DNA of 64,000 bases from the NCBI RefSeq assembly GCF_018139145.2, contig NC_059478.1:12693001-12757000 (forward strand), written 5' to 3'. A program made the translations under genes and the position numbers. Source of the stretch: Gymnogyps californianus (Eukaryota > Chordata > Aves > Accipitriformes > Cathartidae). Under the pieces are notes generated by a model. The model had not been told where the DNA came from. It was given only the letters and a program-made list of their open reading frames with translations, and searched no databases. Below, one piece after another: positions 49,421-62,200 of the stretch (position 1 is the stretch's first letter; every line of letters starts with the position of its first letter).

Positions 49421-51569
49421 AAAATGTTTCCATACATGACAGGGGCCAAGTCCCCTGTGTTGCCTTTCCTATGGTATGCTGTTGATTATGCTGGGGCACC
49501 TAACGAGGCCACTGATTGTTGGCATATGACATCGGATACAATATTTGTGCCTGTCTGTATTTTTATAAAGAAACAACAATACCGGTACATGTTTACGGGT
49601 ATGTTATGCACACCTAATACATACGTATTTCTTTGGCTGTTGTCTGATGTGGTGGACTGTAAATATCTTGCATCTTTTCTTATACTGTACAACACTTAGC
49701 ACGATATATGTTTCAATCTTGAGAGCTGCCTTTCTGCTCCCAGGAAACATTAATTCAATTTACTTACATTTAGTTAACGTATGTGCATTCTTGTTCTCTT
49801 CAATGTTATACTGCTAAAACAGTGCTTTGTGGTTTAATGTGATAATTTTGATGCCTGTAACTGCTGGAGTACAGTAAAACATTTGGTGTATCAGTCTCAG
49901 TATGTTACCACTTGACATAATTGAGTGGGGAGGAAAAAAGTGTTCATGTTTGTTGTCTTTTGCAGCTGGTCAGCGTGATTCAGCATCTCAGCCAGCCACC
50001 CAGCAGCATTTCTCCCCTAGCATATCCATCTTGCTCAAGTAAAAACTGCCTGTGTGGGGCAGAGGCAACAGATCTAAAAGTGGAAACTAGCACTAGCAAA
50101 CAGGAGTCACAGGGAAAATTGTTACAATAGTAAGTTTTTATGTGTTTGATTTTTAAAATAAGAAAGACTGGTTAGTGATAAGCAATCTGATCCTTCTGAA
50201 TCTCGGATTCAGAAGCAATGCTGTCTTAGTCTCTCTGTCTGACAAAGGACCTGTCTTCTGCTACCATTACACAATTTGTTTTGGTGAGACGATACCGTAC
50301 TGGTGTGTTTGTCAGACTTGTGGCTAAACATAATCATACCGTAAGTGAATTTAGAGGAAATAATTTACCTTGTTTTTCGAATCAGTAACAGGCAGCAGAA
50401 TACTACATTTTTATGTTTCAAAAATATGTGGACTATAAAGAAGTGCCAGTAAATCAGACTACGCTACATCATCTTTTGTGTTTAAAGTAGCAGAAAGAAA
50501 TTGAGAATATTCTGTGAATGAATGACTGCACTACTTCCACTCCAAAATTGTGATATGACCTTACATAATATTACTGCTACACAATATTAGCCATTACAAA
50601 AGCACAAGAAACAAAGCTACACATAAAGTAATTCACTCTGTAACAAGGCTTGCTCCAAGTTGTGATTTGGACTGAAGAAACATTTAATAATTACAAAGGA
50701 TTTAGTTTGATGTACACACATGCTCCTAAACATATGCAGAAGGACTACCCAAGTTCAGACGTGGCTCATTAATATTAAAGGTAAACAGTGAGACTAATTC
50801 TTATACTTGGTTGCATGCCTATGGGTACTGCTCTTTTGTAACAACTGTGCTGTCTGAAAGAAAGCCTTTGTTTCGAAGTTAACTTATACTAAGATACAGG
50901 AAAGCTCTAGGAATCTTGATCATCAGATTGGTAAATGCTACATGGTGTAGACAAAAAACCCAATTAACTCAAAAACAGTCTAACATCTGATCAAAGATTA
51001 GCAACGGCACAAAGGAAAAAAAAAAGGCATGGCAAGTAACGATTAAATCAATTTTTTGCTAATTTTTGATTCCCTCCTGCCTCCCCCCCCATTTTGCTAG
51101 TGCAATAATATGAACTCATTTTGCTTGCTGCTGTGGCCTGATCAGTGAATCATTTTTACATCCTTCTGTGTTTATAAAAAAAGCTATGTAAAGGCTCCTC
51201 ATATGATTGAAATGGAATTATTTTCTCCACTGGCAACATGAGATGCTACCCTAAACCAGTCAAACATAGCATGTAGAATTGCATTCAGCATCATGCCAGC
51301 TGGGAAGCTAATACCTGTCAATGTGGTTCACCTTAACCAGTACACCAAGACCAGAAAGTAGCCTGCTGATTAGAATTGTCAAAAGCACAGCTTAAGGTTT
51401 TTAGGCACATGGCTCTGGCTAGCAGCCCAACCACTTTCATGCACTGGCAAAGCCATGCAATCACTGAAAGAGATGGGGAAGAGTATCAAAATCAGGCTGC
51501 AAATGGTTTACCAACAATGCAATGACATGAGCTTCCAGTGCTAGAGAATGCTCCTTTCAGTTCTGTGTA

Positions 51570-51840
51570 CCACATGTCAGAAAAGACACAGATAAACTGG
51601 AGACAGTTTAAAGCTGAATAACAATAAGGAGTAAATGGTTTGGAAAATAAAACCTCAGAGGAGAGGTAAAGATAGCTAGATAGGTTTAATGTGAGGGAAA
51701 AAGGGAGAAGAGATAGCTGTGTTAGATTTGATAATTGTCTTTGGATGATTCAGGAATCGTCAAATCCCTTGCCAACTCACAGAAGGATTGACTGTATGAG
51801 CCTTAAAGACTATTTCCAACGCAATGATTCTATTGCAACA
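51570..51840 (+). mobile_element. Decayed CR1 LINE 3' fragment
   Basis: Contains AAACCTCAGAGGAGAGGTAA, GAGAAGAGATAGCTGTGTTA and, at the 3' end, GGATTGACTGTATGAGCCTT then ACTATTTCCAACGCAATGAT and TCTATT. This matches the CR1 ending 'gttggactagatgacctttgaggtcccttccaaccc..atgattctatg'. Strongly diverged and probably internally deleted. Confidence 0.65.
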
Positions 51841-53146
51841 ATCTTGAACCTGTTGTAGAAAGCATGATAAAATTACCCATTGAAGGAGGCTCATAAAGAG
51901 GTTGATCATTTAATTTTTTTGTTTCTATAAATTGAATACTTTTTTCCCCCATTATAATGCTATGCATTTACATCTTTGAGATGACATACTATTGTGCTGT
52001 GGGGACGAGGTTCAGCTGAAGCTTCAGCTGTGACTAATAAAACATGAAACGTCATCCCATGAAATAATGGTAAACACACATGGAAGGGAAGCATAATTTT
52101 TAAACTAAGCCAGGTAATGCATGAGACAGCTATCAGTGTCATTTTCTAATTAAAAGCACAAAGAGTATTTCAAGAAAATTGCATTCAGAAATGATTACAA
52201 TATTTTTTCTTTTTCATTTTCCAGTACCTCTGTGTTCCTCCTGCATACGCTAACAAAAGGCAAACAAAGGAGATTTCCTTGTAACCTTAGAAATGACCTG
52301 CTTCATAACAAACAGTATGGCTCGTTATCATGATCTCATCAAATGGGTCAAACTAAGTTCAAACATTTAATACCCCTATTCCTTGTTAATATGTATTTCA
52401 TGAATAATGAGATAGTCACAATAGCTAGAGAAAGATAAAACATCTTTATACATACTCTTTACAGATAAATTGATGAGCAAAAACAATGAGAAGATCTCAG
52501 GGTTCAGACTGTGCATGATAGATATGCAAATGAAACAGGTTGCCTGTAAGTCAGAGAGAATATTGGCATCCTTCATTATGCCCATACAATTCCATTATTT
52601 TGATAAAACACTGAAACATCGGTTCAAAATGTAATGCCTACACTCTGAATTTGCACACTGTTAAAATAAAATGAAGATGTAAGGCACACTTACAATGCAT
52701 TAAAAGACATAACTACGCATTATACTCCATGGCATTTACAGATACTTCTTGAGGATATGGACAATTGACGTTTTATGTATTGTTTGCCCTCAACTAATCT
52801 GCTTGTGCATCCTCTCTTACAATTTATGCCTATCAGTCAGGAAAACAAGACTCTAGCAAACATTTGCTTTCTAGGCAACAATCTGAATGGTCATAGTCAT
52901 ACATTTAACTCCTTTAAAAACAAATGCCATGTCACTTTATATGCCAGCAGTGACTGTCTTAAGAAGCATATTTATTTTGTTTGTATGGCTTATGTTTATG
53001 CGACTTAATGCTTCTGTTGTTGTCAATGAAGATGCCTCACCAGTAAGCTGATGGGTACACTTCACAGATATTCCAGATTCATACAGTGCAATGTTTTCAC
53101 AACACAGAGCACTATGGAATCACTGTATGAATCCAAGAATTCCTAC

Positions 53147-53206
53147 CTCTCTTGTGGTTTGCAACTTGAACAGAAGAAACAGTTGACATAGCTAATTTGG
53201 GAGCAA
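53147..53206 (-). CDS. NTNG1: Netrin-G1 spacer exon B (homologue of mammalian exon 7), partial CDS
   Basis: A 60-nt cassette exon contributing 20 codons. With the G supplied by the preceding exon it reads VAPKLAMSTVSSVQVANHK, then AGA and a final G. Mammalian netrin-G1 has VAPKLALSTVSSVQVANHKR at this place, so only one substitution (L to M) is apparent against my recollection. Splice sites are a CCTATCCAG acceptor and G|GTAGGA donor, phase 1 on both sides. Joined to the terminal exon it gives ...HKRANVCDN, and joined to the LE exon at 47984 it gives ...HKRDCECF. The segment is Ser/Thr/Val-rich with no cysteine, so it probably forms an extended linker in the extracellular protein. It lies 1.9 kb downstream of spacer exon A in transcription order. 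Too short for simple ORF detection; found by reading the strand. Confidence 0.93.
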
Positions 53207-55131
53207 CTGGATAGGTAATAAAATGAACAGTAAATTAGAAAAGGTATCATATAGGAACAAGTCAAAAGATTAAAAGAAACTTCTTTATTTTCTAACTTTT
53301 AAATTAACTTTAACAATGGTTATTCTTTTGTAAGGAAAGGGTGAAAGTTAGGGAAAATGAGTTATATACTATCAACTATTGAATCATTTCAGCTGTAATA
53401 TCCAAGATAAAGAAAGGGAATGTAATTCACATCTACACACTTCGGCAGTTTTGTGTTAAGAGGTTATTTGATGATTTCTTCCAATCCATGACCAATGACT
53501 GTATGGTAACCAGAGTGGTCTGCAAAGGGGTTTATTAAATTTGTATGCATATTTATTCTGGCCTAATAGCATAAACAAAGAAAACACAATAAAATAGTAT
53601 TAGGTATAGGCAGATTTCTGTAATTATTCTCTTCATACACTATCCTTGACTGAAGTATTTAATCTACAATAAATGTTAAAACACTGTAACAATATGCTGC
53701 AAACATAAAAACTGAATAGAAATGCTCGTAAGTTTTTGTGTTTTGTGCTCCCTAACAAAATGTCAAAACTAAATTTACTAAAACTCTTATTTCTGGGGAA
53801 AAAACACTGAATAATTTTGTGCTGTTCAAGAGGTGTTTTGCAATGAAGTTAAGTCTTAGATCACAAACAGTATAATTAATCTATGAAATCCATTAGAAAT
53901 GCTAAGTATCATTTTACTGGGAACGTTTTGATTTAAAATTCCTGTGAATAATGTAGGCTAATCCTTACAGAGAGCAGAGATCAATCTGGGGTTTTTTTGT
54001 TTGTTTAAGGAACACATGCAAAAGCTTGGAAAATTATTATAACATGGGCTAAATGAAGTTATTGGAATGCTGAGTATTACTTCATCAGGGATATTTAATT
54101 TAAAATATATGTGAATAATGCAACTAAAATACATTGCTAATCCTTATAGAGAGCACAGATCAATTAGTATTTTCTATTTTGTTGGGCACATAGAAACTTG
54201 CACATATAACACGGTAGATTTTATACATATGTGCATATGTTTTGATTTGGTCATTGCGATCAATGGATGTAACTACAGCCCTTCCATTGTCATTCCCCAA
54301 CAGATTCCCAATACATCTTGTTCAGTTTAGCAGCTATTTTTTAGATCACCTTTTCATTAATTTTATTCTCCATCTGTATGTGTTATAGCACAGAAAGGAC
54401 ACCCTTTGGACAGTCAAAGCAAGCCACAGGCCAGATTTCTGCAGGGATTTTTTTGGGAGCAAAGGGCAGTAAATAAGGAGAATAAAAGGACGTTATTTTT
54501 TATAATGAACAATCATTTTGAAATGTGAAGTATAGCTGAATACAACTTCAAATAACAAAGAATCTTACTTTTATTAGTCATCTTAAAAAGTCATTGTCTC
54601 TTTCAATGCTAATCATCATGCCACAGTCTGTGAGTAATTTTTTGTGTGGCCCTCAAATTGTAGAAAACTATGAGTCTGCCCTGCAGAGAACTTGCTTGTA
54701 TTGTGGATGGCACAGAAGCTGAGAATGCCTCTCAGCTCACTTGGGAAAACAAACTGGAAACAAGACATTAAAAATGGGTTTGATGTAGACAATGACAATC
54801 TTTCTCACTCAAAAATCTCAAAACTTACTCAAAATACAGACTGTGCTGTCTAAACAAGTCCAACATTATCTAGGGCTTTCTGTATATCAGTACTTATAAT
54901 TTGTGCGTCCACTCTTCCAGACTTTTTGCAGTGATGTGCACATTCTGAGTGTTGGAAGACTCCCTTTTCAGGTAAGGTTTGTTTTACAGTTATTTTCTCA
55001 CAGAATAGCATTACTTAGCACCAGAAGAACAATGAGTTGGATTATCATTGTTACTGCTTTTGCCACCATGTGGGACTCCTTGAAAGCAATTTCAGTAACT
55101 TTAGACCGCTAGGAATTTTACAGCATCCTAC
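53207..55131 (-). other. NTNG1: NTNG1 intron between the two spacer exons (1.9 kb)
   Basis: Shortest intron seen. Bounded by CAAG|GTAGGA and CCTATCCAG on the minus strand. Its only notable content is a diverged tandem duplication in its middle. Confidence 0.88.
53889..54191. repeat. Diverged tandem duplication, two copies
   Basis: Copy 1 (53889-54017) and copy 2 (54057-54191) share, in the same order, AATGCT(A/G)AGTAT, GATTTAAAAT or AATTTAAAAT, TGTGAATAATG, GCTAATCCTTA(C/T)AGAGAGCA, GAGATCAAT or CAGATCAAT, and a final CACAT. Period about 170 bases. Copy 2 has a small insertion after GAATAATG. The copies are clearly homologous but differ at many positions, so the duplication is not recent. 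Confidence 0.85.
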
Positions 55132-55197
55132 CTTGGTTTGGTTTAGAAACCTCAAGGGAAGAAATATTCGGCCATATCCTATCAAACTTTGGAGGAT
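55132..55197 (-). CDS. NTNG1: Netrin-G1 spacer exon A (homologue of mammalian exon 6), partial CDS
   Basis: A 66-nt cassette exon of netrin-G1, a GPI-anchored laminin/netrin-family protein of axons and presynaptic membranes. The family binds LRRC4C (NGL-1) through its N-terminal laminin domain, which is not in this window. The minus strand reads (N/D)PPKFDRIWPNISS followed by LEVSKPNQ, closely matching the mammalian spacer NPPKFNRIWPNISSLEV as I recall it. The first two bases complete a codon begun in the preceding exon and the last G starts the next codon, so it is phase 1 at both ends and encodes 22 residues. The acceptor is a CAG after a TTTTTCC tract and the donor is G|GTAGGA. NIS is a possible N-glycosylation site. 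The segment belongs to the unclassified region between the LE modules and is alternatively spliced in mammals. Identification is from similarity to remembered family sequence plus correct splice phases. Confidence 0.93.
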
Positions 55198-57689
55198 CTG
55201 CATGCATCAGGAAAAACCAGGTTTTGTTATTTACATCTGTTCTAAACAGGCAAGCATGTGGACAAAGACATAGATTACAAACATCCATTACTGGAGTAGT
55301 CTAGGTTGCACTTGAACAGTACATGACTCCACAGTGAACAAGAAAACAAGCAATTGATGATTCCCAAAACACCACATGGACATAAAATACTGTGCATAAC
55401 AATTTATCTTCTGTGGTTTAAAATATAATTTTTCATGATGAGAAGATATCCTAGACCGATATATATGGTTCTAACACCAGGAACAAAACAGGAACATATT
55501 CTGTTAAATCTGCTCTGCAGAGATAAAAGGACAATATCAGACAAATATGGATTTCTTACTAAAGACACATATCTTACCGCAACATCCTGGTTTAGGGCCT
55601 TTTGAATGAATTATATTTCTGTTATCAGACAAAATATATTTACCAGTAGAGTGGGCCTTTTCATCTCACACTTTTGTGTGTTGTATCTATTTCCTATCAC
55701 CTGTGCTGATATGTTTTACAGCTTGATTTTTTTTTTTGTAAAAACATTACACGTCTACATTTCTTAAAAGCCCTACATAATGTGTTACATGAAGCCTTTT
55801 GTCTCTCAGCGAAAGAATTAGCTATGTCTCTTTAGAGCTTCACCTCCTTTGGGCAATGTGTTTTGGGGCTGGGGTAGTGGGGAGTGACAACCCTTAGCAG
55901 AATGGTGCTGGGTGTTGGAGCTGAGAGTAAGTCAAGGGGATGGGGTTGTGGGGGGGAGGAAAGAAAACTTTTCTTGGGCCCTGATCTGGGAAATGGTATT
56001 TATATTCTCCTTATTTTTCTGTTATAATCTTTTCTCTGTTTCCATCTGCCTAACTTTGAACATCAAATTTGGACTACATTTTTATCGTTTTCTCTGAGTA
56101 CTGCAGTGGTTGTGTCCTTTCTGAGCTGAACAGAATTTTCCTTAATGGTCACAACAGCCTACATAGCAGTCATATTAGTGGGGAGAGAGCTATTTCTTCA
56201 TTTCTACCTACAAGGAATTCAGCTGGGTAGTGAGTAGATAGCAGTTGTCACAACTTGGTCGGCATCAAGGGTCTAGGCTTCTGGGTCTTTTTGAAGAAGG
56301 TGTGTTTCACTGTTATGTCCATCTTAGTGGAAGACCTGCAGGGAAGCTATGACAAAAGACTGGGGCTTCAAATGTCTGATGTGGAAGGACAACATCCCAT
56401 AGTATCTTCTGACCCATTTATCAAGGGTGAAGAGAAATTGGCTGGGTGGGGCTGTCTCTCCCAACAGTCCTCCCACATAAAGAACAATTCAAGGAAAAGA
56501 GGATGACCTGCACTGTGCCATTTACTGTTAGGTAGTCTTCTGCAATGGAATCAGTCAAGTTGTGATATAATCACATCATTACATCATATTCTTGCATTTT
56601 TGTGCTTTTTCCTTATCAATCAAGAAAACAGAAGAAAGAAAAACTGAGTCAGTTTGGTAGATTCTCAAACAGTCTAGGTACTGATTAAAAATAACCTCCC
56701 TCTACTGGTCAGATCCACCAATTCACACACATAGGAAGTGCAAACACAATAGTTAGAGTGTATGACAAAAGGTATCTAAAAGCCATACCTACTGAGGTGG
56801 CATGAGAACCCTACCCCACTGAAAGACTCTAATTCCATGCACCTGAGAGACCACCTTCCTCCTCCTCCTCCTGAAACACTGACTGACTGGTTACAGTAAT
56901 GAAGTTTCAAGCACACACAGACAAATTACTTGCACGGTTAAGTCACTGATAAAATTTTGGTAGATTTAGGAACATTTAGGCTTGACCTAAAGATTTTAAA
57001 GGGACTGGACGTTAGAGAATACATATAAAAATCAGTAGATAAAAAAGGAAAAGCAATCTTTATTGACTACATTGTCCTTGTGTCCCCCTGAGCCTTCTTC
57101 TCTTTTAGCCATTGTGCGACATCAGGGTTGTTGCAGAAAACCTGTAACATTTCAGACCGGAGCTTCCAATACCCTACTTCTGTTGTTGAATACTGTGTGC
57201 CACACCTACTACAAAGATTCATATGCATAATGGTCTTCAATTTAAATAGCCTAGATATTACCAGAAGTAAAAGTAATAGAGTCAAAGCTTTGTAATGCCT
57301 TATGACTAACCTTCTGGAACATCTGTCATTTAATAAACTGTAGGTCCTATATAGGAAATCAGATATTTTATATAATCTGATTCATATAATCAGTAATATT
57401 GCATATATAATCTTATTCTGATGATTTCCCCAAGTAATCTCTTGTCTTGTCCAAATAAAATCATTACTTGTATGACAGAAAAATCAGTGTTACGTATTTC
57501 TTAGTAATCCTATAAATGCTATAGATCTGTGCCCATTTTAGCAAACTTACTTAAAATGGAGGTTGTGACTTACTGCAAAATAATTAAAAATTCCCTGACC
57601 CTTTTAATTAGATTACATTGAGTTGAGTTTCTTAATGGGCACCCAAAACAATAAAGAGCATATTTACAGTGCCTGAAGATTACCAATTA

Positions 57690-57735
57690 AGTATTATTAC
57701 TAGTGATTATTACTAGTTATTAGTGATAATTATAA
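57690..57735. repeat. TTATTACTAGTGA-type tandem repeat
   Basis: Imperfect repeats of TATTACTAGTGAT, TATTACTAGT and TATTAGTGATAAT. Short low-complexity tandem sequence. Confidence 0.7.
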
Positions 57736-59227
57736 CCATCTTCGAAGGGACTTCTGGAGGTTACTTGTTTCCACCCTTTGCTCATAGCAGGGTCAACTTC
57801 AAAGTTAGATGAGGTTGTTCAGGGTCATATCCAGCTGAGACCAGCTGCTGTCTTCAGTGTCTCTGGGCTGCTTGGTAATGTGGTTAATGCTCCTAGAGAC
57901 TTAATGCTTCTATTATGTGCTTTTCTTTTTTTCAAATCTTTGGTAAAGAGAATACTTTTTTCTTATATCCTTATTCATGGAATGTATTATCACCAAGATT
58001 ACAGGTTTCTTGATAAAGGCCTTTCTTCTTATCTTTGAAATTTTCTGGGTTTAGTTTGGTTTTTTTTTTTAATGGAGATGACTTTAAATGCTTTATCTAA
58101 AAAGGTATGTGAGATGTCCAAGTCAAAAAATGTTGACTGTCATTCCCACAGGTATATTGGAGCAGATGAGTCATCCTTTGAACAGGCACTGGGAAGATTC
58201 ATTTAGCAGCTCGTTATTCTTTTACAGCAAATTGTGAAAATATTTGTAGTCTTCAGTGATTGCCACTAAGGGTTTTATTTACAGAGAAGTTGACTAGATA
58301 AACCCAGCTTTTCCAGAACAGTTCCATGTATGGACACTGTATTCTGTAATTAAAGTCATTATTTGCTAGAATAATTAATGAATTTTGGTGTAGGTATTCT
58401 AGGAGATATGCTATATAAATCTACTGTAATATTCTATGACAGTTATTCTGGGCAAACACGGCTACAGAAATGTGAAAAAGAGTTTCTAAGAGTATGTTTT
58501 AGTGTTGTTATTTAAAAGTGAAGCTACTGTAGGCACCTTCAAGAGTAGAGGTATGTGAGCTATATGACTGAGCAGAAAATCAGCTGTGACATTTTAAATT
58601 TGCATTGGAAATTTCTGCTTTTTTAGTTACTATTGTTCCAAAGCTAGTTATATGCAGAAAACAACTATTGGGGGGGGGAAAAAAAATCTTACTTTCATGA
58701 AGTAAGGAGAAACTGATTGCATTATATTAATTAGGTTGTATGATCATTTCCTTTTTTTTTCTCCCAATCCTTTTTTTTGGATATACAGTATTGGAATTAC
58801 CTATGATATTAAATGAAGAAAATCTGTCTCAAATATTCACTGGAACTGCAGTCTACACCATGGGCTCCATCATGGTTTCAGATTGGGGAAATAATGGAAA
58901 TGAACGGGTAGTTTCAGCCTGATTCCAACCAGACAGGTGCACATGAAAAAAACCTGTCATGATGTTGGCAGAAATTAATCAGCACTTTGTTGGTTTCTCA
59001 CTCCAACCAAGTACTGAGCTGGCTAAAATTAAAATGTATTCCCGCTGAGAGGAGCGATCCTTCCTCAGGGGTGAAGAGCACAGGTGATGGAGTGTATGAA
59101 GACTACGTTGCTGCCTGGGCATCTGCACTCAACGGCAGACTAGCGTATTTTCATCTCCTAAACTGTTTCTGCTGACCCAGTCCACAAACAATGCTGAAAG
59201 CTACTACTAATAAATCAGTAAGTCTTA

Positions 59228-59252
59228 AATAATGCTCACTGCAATGGCAGAG
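59228..59252. repeat. Fragment shared with 59.60 kb
   Basis: AATAATGCTCACTGCAATGG here matches AATAATGCTCACTGAAATCA plus ATGGCAG at 59595-59621. Both resemble an ancient amniote repeat; the second copy has a 4-base insertion. Confidence 0.4.
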
Positions 59253-62200
59253 AGGGAGCATTTGTGTTGACAACCATCATTACTTATTTAATTTATAATA
59301 ACAATAAGGAACCCCTTTGAGAGACTGATTAAGATGTTTTTTAACTTTCCTTCAACTTCTATTTAAAACACTAAAAAGCATTAAAAAAATTGTCAATGTA
59401 AGCTTAATGATTCTAGTAGAAGGCCATGTTTCTAGTCATAGAAAACTGGCCTTGCCACTGCCTGTTTTAAACCATGAGTAGTTGAGAGTAAATATCTATT
59501 CTAAAATATAGATGCCTGCTGAGCACAGTGGAGTTATATGTATGACAGTGGGTTTAGGTGTTAATATTAGACAAAAAATTAGAAATAATAAAAAATAATG
59601 CTCACTGAAATCAATGGCAGATTTAGTAACTGCTGGAATAATTGGGTGTGTTTATATCAGATCATATTCCATCACTTCTTGCAAAGATCACACTATCATT
59701 ATTACAGCATTTCTACCTCTTTAGGTCGGTCTGAAGTCATGATAACCTACCTCACATAGAATTTGCCTTTCGGCACTTTCATAACACTGCAAAACCTAAC
59801 TCGTCAAAAGAGAAGAAATGCTGAAAAAGTTCTTTAAAAAAATCACCCCTTAATTAAGTTTAAAAAAAAATACTTGGCCAATGTTAGGCAATCTTTTTTG
59901 GAGCAATGTAGTTTCATACCTGTTCCTTTGAAGAAAGGAGAATTCTGCATAAATGTGAAGATGTGGTTGTTTTATGGCAGCTCCTCAGCCATAACAGCTT
60001 TTGTAACTGTTGGAAGAATTTAAATGCAATTAGTCCTTTACATGTCCACTTGTTGTCTTAGAGTAAAAGAAAGTGATCTTTTTAGAGGCTTTAAAAAAAA
60101 AAATAATCCAATGATCCAGCTCTGGAAACTTTAGATATCAGAAAAAAATCCACTGATTTTAACAAATGTGTTGGCTAATTCTCAAACTAATGAGGTCTGA
60201 GGGAGTATCCTTCAATTGTAAGTATTTCCACTAAAATATTTGCAAAAGTGCACAATGAACTCAAGTATTTTTGGAAGGAAATATTTAGGTACTTATCTCA
60301 TGACAAAAAAAAGTAAATTATTCTGTTCATAGTTCGCAGGGGTTGTTCCTTTTTATTTTGATTGGTTCTGCTTTTTCCTACAAAGATGCTGAAATTGGCT
60401 GGTCGACTAGGATTACTGTATAGTAATTCACAACTGATGAAGAACAGTAAATCAAGATCTTTTTTTAAAAATCAGACTGCTGATTTGGAAACCTCATTCT
60501 TCCCTTATACTCTATGAAATAAACTGATTACATGTCTAAGGGACAGAAAGAAAAAGAAGAGAGGGGAAAACACAGAAGTGCTTTTTTTCCCAGCAATTTC
60601 TCCCCAAGATTTATAGATAATTAGTTTTTTAAATCTCTTTGTGGATCATGTCTGCTCTCTATAAACTTCCTTGAGTAACTGCAGCTAAACTTGCATATTG
60701 CAAGTGCAATGTGTTTTGTATGGGTACCATGGTACATATTGAAATGTTGATATCTTATTTTCTATAGTGTCCTATCACTTGATTGTTTATTAATGGTTAA
60801 AACAAAGATAACTGTGAACTAAGTAATTTCCCGTATATTACAGCAAATGAAAAAAGCATTGAAAAGACTATTTGACTGAGACACTGTTTTTAACTAACCG
60901 AAGGTGATGAAGGTAAACTGAGATGCAGAATGAGAAACAATACTAAACTGTCAGTGGCCATGTCTACTAGACTGGTGAGAATGGCTCTTCTTATCTGTTA
61001 AATTGGTGGATCTGGCAAAACAAAAATGGAAACAAAGACTCCCCCAAATCCCACCCCAACAACCTGTCAGTGCTCCCTGGAGCAGCGTTGGCAGTTTTTG
61101 ACCCTGCACTAGAAATCACTCTGCAAAGAGACGGTTTCTGCTCAGCGCTGGGGTCAGCGCAGGCTCTCTGCTTAATGAACTTCAAGAGTGAAATCCTAGT
61201 TATACAGAAGAAAACTGGCTTTGTTATGAATCCTACCAGGTAAATAAAATACTCATAATGTGTTTTATTTGGAATGTTACATTTCTTTTAGATTCAGTGT
61301 TCAAATGAGTGCATTATACCACATAGGCTATCAGTATTTTCTTTCAGGCCGGTAATGTTTTAATATAATGGAAAATCTAATTGTTAAAGTGAAAAATTCT
61401 GAGTGCTTCAAACTATTAAAGGAGGGAAAACAAATGTTGTTACTGGCCTGATACTATAATCAGTTACTTAGATAAGGTGATTGCCTTAGACTAGGATCCT
61501 GATTAACAGTATTATTTATTAAAAAGTCAAATTTGGATAAAATTGAATTGAAATGGGAACATTTTGCTAGTATGTCCAAAATAATATTTATAGTCTGAAG
61601 ACAATATTTGAATGTTCTAAGGAGATAAGCATCTTAATGGTTTCTCAACAGTACAGCGCTCTCTGTAAAACTTGACCTCAAATAGTAATAGAAAAGTAAT
61701 GTACAACCTAGTTATGCATGTTTATATCCTACTGACATATGTGGGTGTTGTGTATATACTCAACTATAGTCCAGAGCTTGGCATTGTAATGGCTTTGATC
61801 CCATGACTGTAAATTTAATGAGAGAACTTCTCAGTTACCACAAGGGGACAAAATCAGGTCCAAAATACTTTGTGTTGTTATAAAAAAGAAAAAAAAAATC
61901 AGCTAGTATTTGCTCTCACAACCTTTTATGATATATATTTACCACATTAAAATTTCATAACAAATATGTAAAACAAATAAAGCTACACTCATCCTGATAC
62001 TATTTTAGTTCCAGAAAAAGACCTACTAGATATTTCAAGGTTAAGAAAACAATAAAATAAAAGAGTGCCCATTCAGTCTTTTTTGTTTTTACTTTTGTCT
62101 TGCATTCGTTATCATTAAAAAAAAAAAAAGTTCTCTTAATTTGAAATTGGCTATAAAGAAAAACAAAACCATAGAGAACAAAGCAGAAACTACCATTTGA

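Larger units (their letters stand above)
47985..53146 (-). other. NTNG1: NTNG1 intron between spacer exon B and the first LE exon here (5.2 kb)
   Basis: Bounded by the G|GTAGGA donor and the CTTGAAAG acceptor on the minus strand. Contains two decayed CR1 fragments in plus orientation (near 48.93-49.42 and 51.57-51.84 kb). No extra netrin exon recognised. Confidence 0.85.

Noticed and set aside
58987..59175. 62-codon plus-strand frame with GDGVYEDYVAAWAS
   Set aside because: Protein-like for a short stretch only, with no upstream support, no splice sites and no recognised family.
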